The notes: generated from the sequence alone by a model not told the origin. DNA of 6,048 nucleotides from an uncultured Rhodospirillales bacterium (GCA_937127205.1 CAKZLS010000516.1:1-6048), one strand, 5' to 3'; shown: positions 1 to 5,829, numbered from the stretch's first letter. Translations and numbers: made by a program.

Positions 1-1482
1 GAGGCCTATGGCAAGCTTACCGGCCGACCGGGAGTAAGCATGGTTACGCGCGGTCCCGGCGCGTGCAACGCCAGCATCGGCGTCCACACCGCTTTCCAGG
101 ACTCGACGCCGATGATCCTTTTGGTGGGGCAGGTGGGGCGGCAGGATCTCGGCCGCGAAGCCTTCCAGGAGGTGGATTTCGTCCGCATGTTCGCGCCCTT
201 GGCTAAGCATGCGCTCCAGGTGGAGGCCGTCGACGCGCTGCCCGGTGCCATGGCGGAGGCGTGCCAGAGCGCCCTCGGCGGCCGCCCGGGACCTGTCGTT
301 ATGGCATTGCCGGAAGATGTTCTTTCCGACACCAGCGAGGCGGCGGCCGCGGACACTGCGGGCCCAGAACGGCCGGAGCCGAACCCGGGGTCCATGGAGC
401 GGCTCCACCGCATGCTCCACGATGCCCGGCGGCCGATGATGCTGATCGGCGGCAGCGGCTGGACCGACCCCGCCCGATCAGACATTGCCGCTTTCGCGTC
501 CGCCAACAATCTGCCCACGTGTTGCGCCTTTCGCCGTCATGACATCTTCGACAATGACCACCCCGGATTCGTCGGCGAACTGGGCATCGCGCCCAATCCG
601 GATCTGGTATCCCGCGTCAAGGAGGCTGACCTGCTGCTGGCTGTAGGCACGCGGCTGGGGGAAATCGTCACGCAGGGATATACCCTGATCGAACCCGGGA
701 ATTCGGGTCAGGCACTGGCTCATGTGCACGTGGAACCGGGCGAGCTGGGCCGGGTATTCGAGCCCGACCTTGCCATCGTTGCTGGGATGCCTGAGTTCGC
801 CCGGGCGGCCCGCGCGCTCGTCCCCGTGGACGCAGGACACGGGTCCGATTGGGCGGCGGGCTTGCGGAAAAGTTACGAAACCGATACGGCAATCCCGTGC
901 GTCGAGGGCGATCTGGACCTGGGACGGGTGATGGCGGAGCTTAAAAGCCGCCTGCCGGCGGACGCCGTGGTCACCGTCGACGCCGGCAATTTCAGCGGCT
1001 GGACGCAGCGGTTTCTGCGGTTCGGGGCGGGACGCAGGCTGCTGGGCGCGACCAACGGCGCCATGGGATACGGCGTGCCCGCTGCGGTGGCCGCGAAAAT
1101 CCTCAACCCGGGGCGTGTGGTGGTCGCGTGTGTCGGCGACGGCGGGTTCGGTATGACCGGTCAGGAACTGGCCACCGCCATGCATCACGGCGCGGCACCG
1201 ATTATCCTGGTGTTCAACAACGCCATGTACGGCACCATCCGCATGCACCAGGAGCGCGCGTATCCCCATCGGGTGATCGGAACGGGGCTGACCAACCCGG
1301 ACTTCGCGGCGTTCGCTCGTGCCAATTCAGCCCACGGCGAAACGGTAACGCGGACCGATGAATTCGCCCCGGCCTTGGATCGGTCCTTGGCCTCGGGAAA
1401 AGCGGCGGTGATCGAGTTGCGATACGACCCCGACATTATCAGCACCCGGACGCGTCTGTCGCATTTGGGAGGGAGAACATAG
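1..1482 (+). CDS. Thiamine pyrophosphate-dependent enzyme, acetolactate synthase-like (5' partial)
   Basis: The reading frame is open from the first base, so the gene starts before the window. The 13 codons before the first ATG (position 40) read EAYGKLTGRPGVS, the conserved lead-in to the TRGPGA-NASIGVHTAFQDSTPM block of this family, so that ATG is not the true start. 493 residues are visible; relatives have about 550-570, so roughly 60 are missing, including the region that normally carries the cofactor-activating glutamate. Visible parts, numbered from codon 1: the rest of the pyrimidine-binding domain (about 1-110), a central domain (about 130-270) and the TPP/Mg-binding domain (about 310-475). 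The TPP motif is GDG at 379-381, then 24 residues, then NN at 406-407. The family includes acetolactate synthase, benzoylformate decarboxylase and related 2-oxoacid enzymes. The sequence resembles the generic 'TPP-binding protein' branch more than biosynthetic IlvB, so the substrate is unknown. It is probably cytoplasmic and co-transcribed with the alcohol dehydrogenase 2 nt downstream. Confidence 0.93.
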   Translation, partial: EAYGKLTGRPGVSMVTRGPGACNASIGVHTAFQDSTPMILLVGQVGRQDLGREAFQEVDFVRMFAPLAKHALQVEAVDALPGAMAEACQSALGGRPGPVVMALPEDVLSDTSEAAAADTAGPERPEPNPGSMERLHRMLHDARRPMMLIGGSGWTDPARSDIAAFASANNLPTCCAFRRHDIFDNDHPGFVGELGIAPNPDLVSRVKEADLLLAVGTRLGEIVTQGYTLIEPGNSGQALAHVHVEPGELGRVFEPDLAIVAGMPEFARAARALVPVDAGHGSDWAAGLRKSYETDTAIPCVEGDLDLGRVMAELKSRLPADAVVTVDAGNFSGWTQRFLRFGAGRRLLGATNGAMGYGVPAAVAAKILNPGRVVVACVGDGGFGMTGQELATAMHHGAAPIILVFNNAMYGTIRMHQERAYPHRVIGTGLTNPDFAAFARANSAHGETVTRTDEFAPALDRSLASGKAAVIELRYDPDIISTRTRLSHLGGRT

Positions 1483-1484
1483 CC

Positions 1485-2522
1485 ATGACCGGACCGGCGC
1501 ATATGCACGCCATGGTACTCGACGCGCCCCACCACGATCTGCGCTACCGAACCATTGCCCGCCCCGAGCCCGGCCCGGGACAGGTTCTCGTCCGGGTGTC
1601 GGCTTGCGCGGTGTGCCGCACCGATCTCCATGTGGTGGACGGCGACCTCACGGAGCCTGCCCTGCCCATCGTTCCCGGTCACGAAATCGTCGGCCATGTA
1701 GTGGAAGCCGGCGAGGAGGTGGAACGCCTCTTTCCCGGCGACCGGGTGGGCATTCCCTGGCTCGGCTGGACCTGCGGACACTGCGCCTATTGCCTTTCGG
1801 GCCAGGAAAACCTCTGTCCCGACGCGCGCTTCACCGGGTATCAGATCGACGGCGGCTACGCCGAATACACCGTGGCGGACGCCCGCTACTGCTTTCCCAT
1901 TCATGGCCACTACACCGACGCGGGGGCGGCGCCGCTGCTGTGCGCCGGTCTGATCGGCTATCGCTCGCTGGTCATGGCCGGGGACGCCGAGCGATTGGGG
2001 GTGTACGGTTTCGGCGCCGCTGCCCACATCGTCGCCCAGGTGGCGCGGTTCCAGGGACGCCGGTTGTTTGCCTTCACGCGGAAAGGCGACAGTGCCGCTC
2101 AAGCATTTGCAATGCGCCTCGGAGCCGAATGGGTGGGCGGTTCGGACCAGATGCCGCCGGAACAATTGGACGCCGCCATCATCTTCGCACCCGTGGGCTC
2201 GCTGGTGCCGGCGGCGCTGCGCGCCATCCGTCCCGGAGGGACTGTGGTCTGCGGCGGCATCCATATGAGCGATATTCCGGCCTTTCCCTACGACGATCTG
2301 TGGCGGGAGAAGAAGATTATCTCGGTAGCCAACCTCACGCGCCGCGACGGCGAGGAATTTCTGGAACTGGCTCCAAAGGTTCCGGTGAAAACGGAGATCG
2401 AGACCTTTTCCATGGATCAGGCAAACGAGGCACTCCGCCGGCTGCGGGACGGCGAACTTACCGGTGCTGCGGTGCTCATGCCAAACCCCAGTCCGGAGGC
2501 CGCGGCGGGAACCAGTTGTTAA
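1485..2522 (+). CDS. Zinc-dependent medium-chain alcohol dehydrogenase
   Basis: This 345-residue protein is a cytoplasmic NAD(P)-dependent alcohol/aldehyde oxidoreductase of the medium-chain zinc family. The N-terminal GroES-like domain (about 25-140) carries the catalytic-zinc ligands Cys44 (in CRTDLH), His66 (in GHE) and Cys153 (in LLCAG). The structural-zinc cysteines are at 97, 100, 103 and 111. The Rossmann domain (about 165-300) has YGFGAAAH at 174-181, in which alanine replaces the last glycine of GxGxxG, a variant seen in the AdhP/CAD2-like branch. Arg199-Lys200 follow the second Rossmann strand, which hints at NADP(H), but this is weak. The start is supported by a purine-rich ribosome-binding site (GGAGGGAGA, 1468-1476) 8 nt upstream, inside the end of the TPP gene. 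The 2-nt gap between the two genes indicates an operon and possibly related chemistry, such as reduction of an aldehyde made by a decarboxylase. The family call is firm; the substrate is unknown. Confidence 0.95.
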   Translation: MTGPAHMHAMVLDAPHHDLRYRTIARPEPGPGQVLVRVSACAVCRTDLHVVDGDLTEPALPIVPGHEIVGHVVEAGEEVERLFPGDRVGIPWLGWTCGHCAYCLSGQENLCPDARFTGYQIDGGYAEYTVADARYCFPIHGHYTDAGAAPLLCAGLIGYRSLVMAGDAERLGVYGFGAAAHIVAQVARFQGRRLFAFTRKGDSAAQAFAMRLGAEWVGGSDQMPPEQLDAAIIFAPVGSLVPAALRAIRPGGTVVCGGIHMSDIPAFPYDDLWREKKIISVANLTRRDGEEFLELAPKVPVKTEIETFSMDQANEALRRLRDGELTGAAVLMPNPSPEAAAGTSC

Positions 2523-2747
2523 CACCGAAGCTGATACGATGTGGACATCCTCAGTACCTCGATCGCCGCCGCTGCATACCGGACGGGTGTCGTTGACGGA
2601 GGCTGTAAAGCATGCCAAAGGTGGACGTACAATTGAGTTGGCCGGTCGACCTTTTACCGACTCGGCAGCTTCTCTCGTATTTGAGAGCGTGATGCTGCTC
2701 CAGTTTGTCTCCGGCGCTGAAAAGCCGGCCAAGAGAAGGGTGACGAG
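2523..2747. other. Intergenic gap between alcohol dehydrogenase and HAD gene
   Basis: These 225 bp hold no convincing gene. A TTGACG hexamer (2593-2598) resembles a sigma-70 -35 box but has no good -10 box at normal spacing. Two short inverted repeats are present (stems 2672-2676/2683-2687 and 2711-2715/2724-2728), neither followed by a T-run. The gap is long enough to contain the promoter of the HAD-pseudouridine synthase pair, but I cannot place it. Confidence 0.5.
2736..2740 (+). promoter_or_regulatory. Ribosome-binding site of the HAD gene
   Basis: AAGGG lies 7 nt before the ATG at 2748. It supports that start even though the protein then has about 30 non-conserved residues before the HAD domain. 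The in-frame ATG closer to the domain (residue 34) has no comparable site and would fall within the first HAD strand. Confidence 0.6.
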
Positions 2748-3641
2748 ATGAGCCGTGGTTTGGACGGCGAAAGCAACGGAAACCGCGCATCGTCTGCCAG
2801 CGGCAGGGGCAAGCCCAAGGTGCTGGTCGCTGACGATTATGACGCCATGCTGTTCGACATGGATGGGGTGATCACCCGCTCGGCGGTAAGCCACGGAAGC
2901 CTGTGGAAAGTCGTGATGGACGATTTTCTGGAGCAGTTTTCGGAGCGCAACAATATTCCGTTTCGCGCCTTCGATATCGAGCTTGACTATCACAACTTCA
3001 TGGATGGCAAACCCCGTTACGACGGCGTCTGCAACTTTCTTGTTTCACGTGGCATCGCGCTGCCGTTCGGCGAGCCGTCCGATGGCGCCCATACGGACAC
3101 GTGTTGCGGGCTTGGCAACCGGAAGAACATCCAGTTCAAAGAACACCTCGAAGCCCATGGGGTGGAATTGTTCGATAGCACCGTGGACATGATCCACCGC
3201 TTCCGCGCGGGCGGCAAAAGAGTGGCGGTTGTATCCGCCAGCAAGAATTGCGAGATGGTTCTTCGCAAGGCCGATTTATTGGACCTGTTCGATGTCATGG
3301 TCAGCGGCCGGGAGGCGGCGGCTATGAGTTTGGCAGGGAAACCCGCGCCGGACACATACCAGAAGGCGGCCGAACTGCTGGACGTCGAGATAGCCCGAAG
3401 TGTGGTGTTCGAGGACAGCGTCACGGGCGTTCAGGCCGGCAAATCCGCTGGCGCCGGCTGTATTGTCGGGATCGACCGTGCCGCCGACGCGGCTGCGCTG
3501 ACGTGGTACGGCGCCGATGTGGTGGTTCGAGACCTGAGCGAGCTGTTTCTGGATTGGCCGGACTCTCCGGCGCCCAGTCATGATGACCCGCGAGTGGAAC
3601 CGTCTGCGGCACGTCCGGTAACGCCCGACCACCGCCGATGA
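2748..3641 (+). CDS. HAD-superfamily hydrolase, beta-phosphoglucomutase-like
   Basis: This 297-residue protein is a cytoplasmic HAD-fold phosphatase or phosphomutase. All four HAD motifs are visible: DMDG at 37-40 (Asp37 nucleophile, Asp39 acid/base), the serine of VVSASKN at Ser163, Lys198 in GKPAPD, and the acidic metal ligands Glu222-Asp223 in FEDSVTG. The cap domain (about 50-140) contains DGKPRYDGV (86-94), FLVSRGI and GLGNRKN (121-127). This is the pattern of beta-phosphoglucomutase-family enzymes that often accompany GH65 trehalose or maltose phosphorylases; no such phosphorylase is in this window. Residues 1-30 are a Ser/Gly/Arg-rich, probably disordered extension, and residues after about 270 form a Pro-rich tail, so the enzyme is longer than a minimal beta-PGM (about 220-250). 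The stop overlaps the start of the pseudouridine synthase by 4 nt, so the two are translationally coupled. Sugar-phosphate activity is inferred; a different phosphatase substrate is possible. Confidence 0.9.
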   Translation: MSRGLDGESNGNRASSASGRGKPKVLVADDYDAMLFDMDGVITRSAVSHGSLWKVVMDDFLEQFSERNNIPFRAFDIELDYHNFMDGKPRYDGVCNFLVSRGIALPFGEPSDGAHTDTCCGLGNRKNIQFKEHLEAHGVELFDSTVDMIHRFRAGGKRVAVVSASKNCEMVLRKADLLDLFDVMVSGREAAAMSLAGKPAPDTYQKAAELLDVEIARSVVFEDSVTGVQAGKSAGAGCIVGIDRAADAAALTWYGADVVVRDLSELFLDWPDSPAPSHDDPRVEPSAARPVTPDHRR

Positions 3642-4660
3642 GCGGCGTCGAGACGGTCCGTGTTGCCGCGGACGAAGATGGTCTGAGGCTCGACCGCTGG
3701 TTCAAGCGCCGGTATCCCCAAATCACTCATGGCCGGCTCGAAAAGTGGCTCCGCCAGGGCTACGTCCGGGTCGACGGACGTCGCGCAAAGGCGGGTTTCC
3801 GGCTGGAAGCCGAGCAGTCGGTTCGGGTTCCGCCGCTGGGCGACGGCGACGTTCGACCACCGGCGCCCGAGCGAACCGCAGCACCGGTCAGTGATGCCGA
3901 GACAAAGGCTTTGCTGGCTCGGGTGATTCACCAAGACGATCAGATCATCATTCTCGATAAACCCGCCGGCATGGCGGTGCAGGGGGGCACCGGCGTTCGC
4001 CGGCACCTTGATGGCATGCTGGACGCGCTCCGTTTTGGCGGCGAGCGGCCCAGGCTGGTACACCGCCTCGACAAGGATACGTCCGGCGTCCTGGTCCTGG
4101 CCCGCAACGCCCGATCGGCGGCGGCCCTTGCCAAGGCTTTTCGCTCAAGGGATGTGCGCAAGCTGTACTGGGCCGCCGTGGTTGGGGTGCCGAAGCCGCT
4201 GGAGGGGCGCATCGACCTGGCGCTGGCGAAGCTGCCGGGACGGGGCGGCGAGCGGATGGCGCCTGACATGGACGGCGGGCAGAGGGCGATCACCGATTTT
4301 CGTGTCATCGAACGTGCGGGCCGCCGGGCGGCGTGGATGGCGTTGGAGCCGCTCACCGGCCGGACCCATCAGTTGCGCGCCCATTGCGCGGCGCTGGGAA
4401 CGCCCATTCTGGGCGACGGCAAGTATGGTGAATCCGGAGCCTTCCTGGCGGGAACCGACTTAAGCCGGAAACTGCATCTGCACGCTCGTGCCCTGGAACT
4501 GCCGCGCCCGGGCGGTGGCATCATTTCCGCCGAAGCGCCTTTGCCGGAACACATGCGGGAGACGTGGCGGTTTTTCGGCTTTATGGAAGAGGATCTGTGT
4601 GCCGCGGCTTTTCAGCCTGATGGAGGCAGCAACGCCTTCACGCGAAAACGGAAATCTTAA
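3638..4660 (+). CDS. RluA-family 23S rRNA pseudouridine synthase, RluC-like
   Basis: This 340-residue cytoplasmic enzyme isomerises specific uridines in RNA to pseudouridine. Residues about 8-65 form an S4 RNA-binding domain (LRLDRWFKRR through the YVRVDGRRA segment). The catalytic domain (about 95-315) has KPAGMAVQGGTG (108-119), the catalytic HRLDKDTSG (142-150, Asp145) and the uracil-pocket motif GRTHQLRAHCA (241-251). The VQGGTG version of the first motif is closer to RluC (VHGGSG) than to RluD (VHPGAG), so 23S rRNA is the likely target; the exact positions are inferred. Length is normal for the family. The ATG lies inside the end of the HAD gene (ATGA overlap), indicating coupled translation. 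The stop TAA at 4658-4660 interlocks with the stop of the convergent minus-strand gene. The C-terminal 25 residues are variable and basic. Confidence 0.95.
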   Translation: MSGVETVRVAADEDGLRLDRWFKRRYPQITHGRLEKWLRQGYVRVDGRRAKAGFRLEAEQSVRVPPLGDGDVRPPAPERTAAPVSDAETKALLARVIHQDDQIIILDKPAGMAVQGGTGVRRHLDGMLDALRFGGERPRLVHRLDKDTSGVLVLARNARSAAALAKAFRSRDVRKLYWAAVVGVPKPLEGRIDLALAKLPGRGGERMAPDMDGGQRAITDFRVIERAGRRAAWMALEPLTGRTHQLRAHCAALGTPILGDGKYGESGAFLAGTDLSRKLHLHARALELPRPGGGIISAEAPLPEHMRETWRFFGFMEEDLCAAAFQPDGGSNAFTRKRKS

Positions 4661-5058
4661 CGCTGAGGGATAGCGAGGGTTATCGTCTTGCCCCCATGAC
4701 CGTGGACACTGTCGCGGGCGCGGATGACGACTTCCGTGACTCCTTCGGGTATGGCGACAGCGCCCAGCGAGCGGGTGAAGGGCTGTTCGTTTACGTGAGG
4801 ATGGACGAGGACCCGGGTACCGAGAACGGTTCCATCCGGGCTCACGACTTCGAAGGCGTCGGCATAGTGATCCCAACCCTCATCGGCATGGCGGACCGTG
4901 ACGGTGAATTTGTAGAAGGCCTCATCTCCCGTTGACGTTTCCATCGTAACCGCGGCGTCAACCACATCGGCGGTGCCGGCCGCCGCCGGAAACGACGCCA
5001 GAGAACCGACGGTTGCAGATAGAGTCATAAACGCCGTGGCCAGAAACCAGTTCTTCAT
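4657..5058 (-). CDS. Exported histidine-rich protein of unknown function
   Basis: This 133-residue protein has no function I can name. Residues 1-27 are a typical Sec signal peptide (MKNW, a hydrophobic core, then PAAAG), with probable cleavage after Ala27, so the mature protein of about 106 residues should be periplasmic. The mature part looks all-beta (alternating hydrophobic strands such as FYKFTVTV, TEVVIRA and TITLAI), possibly Ig-like. It has strongly patterned motifs: HADEGWDHYADAFEV (57-71), an HPH pair (86-88) with EQPFTRSL, and RARDSVHGHGG (113-123). Six histidines (57, 64, 86, 88, 119, 121), two of them HxH pairs, and no cysteine raise the possibility of metal binding, but this is inference. 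The start has a good ribosome-binding site (GAGAAAGGG on the minus strand, 5067-5075) 8 nt away. I recall similar conserved hypothetical proteins in Proteobacteria. It is transcribed toward the pseudouridine synthase and diverges from the cold-shock gene. Confidence 0.85.
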   Translation of the reverse strand: MKNWFLATAFMTLSATVGSLASFPAAAGTADVVDAAVTMETSTGDEAFYKFTVTVRHADEGWDHYADAFEVVSPDGTVLGTRVLVHPHVNEQPFTRSLGAVAIPEGVTEVVIRARDSVHGHGGKTITLAIPQR

Positions 5059-5176
5059 CGCAGCGACCCTTTCTCGTTTAGTTGACTGTTCCGTCGAGCA
5101 TACAAAGACGGCGACATAATGGCCGGAAACCAGGAAAATACCGGTTCAAAGCTTTATCTCCTTACGCTGACAGGGG

Positions 5177-5203
5177 CAAATGGACCAAATGGAGTAAATT
5201 GAG
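5177..5203. repeat. Three imperfect 9-bp tandem units
   Basis: Two units begin CAAATGGA (5177-5185 and 5186-5194, differing only in their last base). They are followed by the degenerate unit TAAATTGAG (5195-5203). The spacing is exactly 9 bp. It could be a protein-binding site in the divergent promoter region or a chance slippage repeat. Confidence 0.45.
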
Positions 5204-5345
5204 CCCTCGGAACCATTTCCTGTTCTTGCAAGGGGCGAAGGGAAGGGCTATGAGTGGCATACGGTTGCACTAATGTCGGCGTACCTAGTTAGCTGTTCTG
5301 GCGCATAGTCTAGTTACCCCATCAGCCCGTGTTATCCGGAAACAG

Positions 5346-5378
5346 GCACTCCGCCGATGCACACGCGGAATGTCGTGC
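5346..5378 (+). promoter_or_regulatory. Possible 5'-leader hairpin of the cold-shock gene
   Basis: GCAC (5346-5349) pairs with GTGC (5375-5378), and TCCGC (5350-5354) pairs with GCGGA (5365-5369). This leaves a 10-nt loop and a 5-nt bulge on the 3' side. The hairpin ends 16 nt before the ribosome-binding site. Cold-shock mRNAs often have long structured leaders, so a regulatory role is plausible, but the transcription start is unknown and the pairing is modest. Confidence 0.3.
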
Positions 5379-5405
5379 TTGATTGAATACAAATGAGGAG
5401 CAGTT

Positions 5406-5615
5406 ATGGCTAGCGGCACAGTAAAGTGGTTCAACCCGACGAAGGGCTACGGGTTTATCGAACCTGATGACGGATCCAAGGACGCATTTGTCCATATCTC
5501 GGCGGTCGAGCGAGCGGGGCTGTCTACGCTTCGTGAGGGCCAAAAGGTTCAGTTCGAGCTTGTGCCGGGACGGAACGGGAAAGCCTCTGCCGAAAGCTTG
5601 GTCGTTCTAGACTAA
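5406..5615 (+). CDS. Cold-shock-domain protein (CspA family)
   Basis: This 69-residue protein is a single cold-shock domain: a small five-stranded beta-barrel that binds single-stranded RNA or DNA and acts as an RNA chaperone in the cytoplasm. GTVKWFN (4-10) opens the fold. RNP1 is KGYGFI (13-18) and RNP2 is DAFVHIS (26-32), with Ala27 where Val is more usual. The AVERAGL and LREGQKVQFEL segments are typical. Length is exactly that of the family. The start is fixed by GAGGAG (5395-5400), 5 nt before the ATG. It stands alone in its strand context, with a 347-bp region upstream and tandem hairpins downstream, so it is probably monocistronic. Whether it is cold-induced or constitutive cannot be told, since most genomes carry several paralogues. 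Confidence 0.97.
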   Translation: MASGTVKWFNPTKGYGFIEPDDGSKDAFVHISAVERAGLSTLREGQKVQFELVPGRNGKASAESLVVLD

Positions 5616-5624
5616 CGCTGGGGG

Positions 5625-5645
5625 CGCCGGGGCAGCACTCCGGCG
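5625..5645 (+). terminator. GC-rich hairpin just after the cold-shock gene
   Basis: CGCCGG (5625-5630) pairs with CCGGCG (5640-5645). It extends inward by a G-T wobble and a G-C pair to an 8-bp stem with a 5-nt loop, beginning 10 nt after the stop codon. No T-run follows directly (the next bases are GGTACTGAAAAATTT), so on its own it is a weak intrinsic terminator. It may instead protect the mRNA 3' end. Confidence 0.45.
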
Positions 5646-5660
5646 GGTACTGAAAAATTT

Positions 5661-5704
5661 CGGTGCCGGGAGCGGGAACGTCTGCTCCCGAGCCGGTTAT
5701 ATTT
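5661..5704 (+). terminator. Probable Rho-independent terminator of the cold-shock gene
   Basis: CGGGAGC (5667-5673) pairs with GCTCCCG (5684-5690). The stem extends inward through G-T, G-C and G-T pairs to an AACG loop, giving 10 pairs. CGG (5661-5663) can add three outer pairs with CCG (5693-5695). A T-rich tail TTATATTT (5697-5704) follows. It is the second of two hairpins within 80 nt of the cold-shock stop codon and the better terminator candidate. Confidence 0.6.
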
Positions 5705-5732
5705 GCGAAGGTTCAACGCGGGTCGTTGCCAA

Positions 5733-5742
5733 GGGGGGGGGG
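5733..5742. repeat. Run of ten G
   Basis: An uninterrupted G10 tract sits between the cold-shock terminator and the small-protein gene, followed by TCCCGCCC, with which it could pair. Homopolymers of this length are uncommon, can vary by slippage and are prone to sequencing error. It is outside any supported reading frame and about 85 bp upstream of the next start. Confidence 0.7.
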
Positions 5743-5754
5743 TCCCGCCCAGCC

Positions 5755-5790
5755 GCTTCGACACGACGGGTGTTTTCGCGTCATCGAAGC
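5755..5790. repeat. Imperfect inverted repeat upstream of the small basic protein
   Basis: GCTTCGA (5755-5761) is the exact reverse complement of TCGAAGC (5784-5790). Inside it, GACG (5765-5768) pairs with CGTC (5779-5782), giving a two-step hairpin with a 10-nt loop. No T-run follows, so it does not look like a terminator. It may be an operator or a leader structure for the next gene. Confidence 0.4.
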
Positions 5791-5822
5791 CGCGATAACA
5801 GACGGACATTTACCGTCACACG

Positions 5823-5826
5823 AGGG
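5823..5826 (+). promoter_or_regulatory. Close-set ribosome-binding site of the small charged protein
   Basis: GAGG... here reads AGGG at 5823-5826, directly before the tandem ATGATG. The spacing is zero to the first ATG and 3 nt to the second, shorter than usual. It favours the second ATG and suggests modest translation. Confidence 0.4.
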
Positions 5827-5829
5827 ATG

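Larger units (their letters stand above)
5059..5405. other. Divergent intergenic region upstream of the exported protein and the cold-shock gene
   Basis: This 347-bp region is visibly richer in A+T than the flanking genes. It must supply the promoters for the minus-strand exported protein and the plus-strand cold-shock gene, unless they are transcribed from further away. I find no -35/-10 pair close to consensus on either strand; TTGCAC (5265-5270) and CATAGT (5304-5309) are fragments without proper partners. It contains a 9-bp-period repeat (5177-5203), a direct repeat of CTAGTTA (5285-5291 and 5310-5316, 25 bp apart) and a hairpin near the cold-shock ribosome-binding site. A 63-codon open frame across the first part looks accidental. 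Confidence 0.6.

Noticed and set aside
478..1269. Minus-strand open frame of 263 codons
   Set aside because: Fully antisense to the TPP-enzyme gene, with no recognisable motif and no supported start.
1604..2596. Plus-strand open frame of 330 codons in another frame
   Set aside because: An Arg/Gly-rich shadow of the alcohol dehydrogenase; the dehydrogenase frame has all its zinc ligands and a proper ribosome-binding site.
2711..2728. Hairpin CCGGC/GCCGG before the HAD ribosome-binding site
   Set aside because: Only five pairs with an 8-nt loop and no T-run; common by chance in GC-rich DNA.
2464..2751. Plus-strand open frame of 95 codons across the gap before the HAD gene
   Set aside because: It starts inside the dehydrogenase gene without a ribosome-binding site, and the product shows no family resemblance or structure.
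1185..2993. Very long minus-strand open frame (602 codons)
   Set aside because: It lies antisense to the ends of three well-supported genes with clear family motifs and crosses the 225-bp gap. Its translation shows no recognisable domain. Long antisense open frames are expected in GC-rich DNA.
5082..5273. Plus-strand open frame of 63 codons starting with TTG
   Set aside because: Rare start codon, no ribosome-binding site at that start, AT-richer composition unlike the real genes and no recognisable sequence.
5250..5273. Seven-codon open frame (MSGIRLH) behind a GGGAAGGG sequence, as a leader peptide
   Set aside because: The ribosome-binding-like sequence is attractive, but the peptide has no regulatory codon run and no attenuator-like alternative hairpins are evident.
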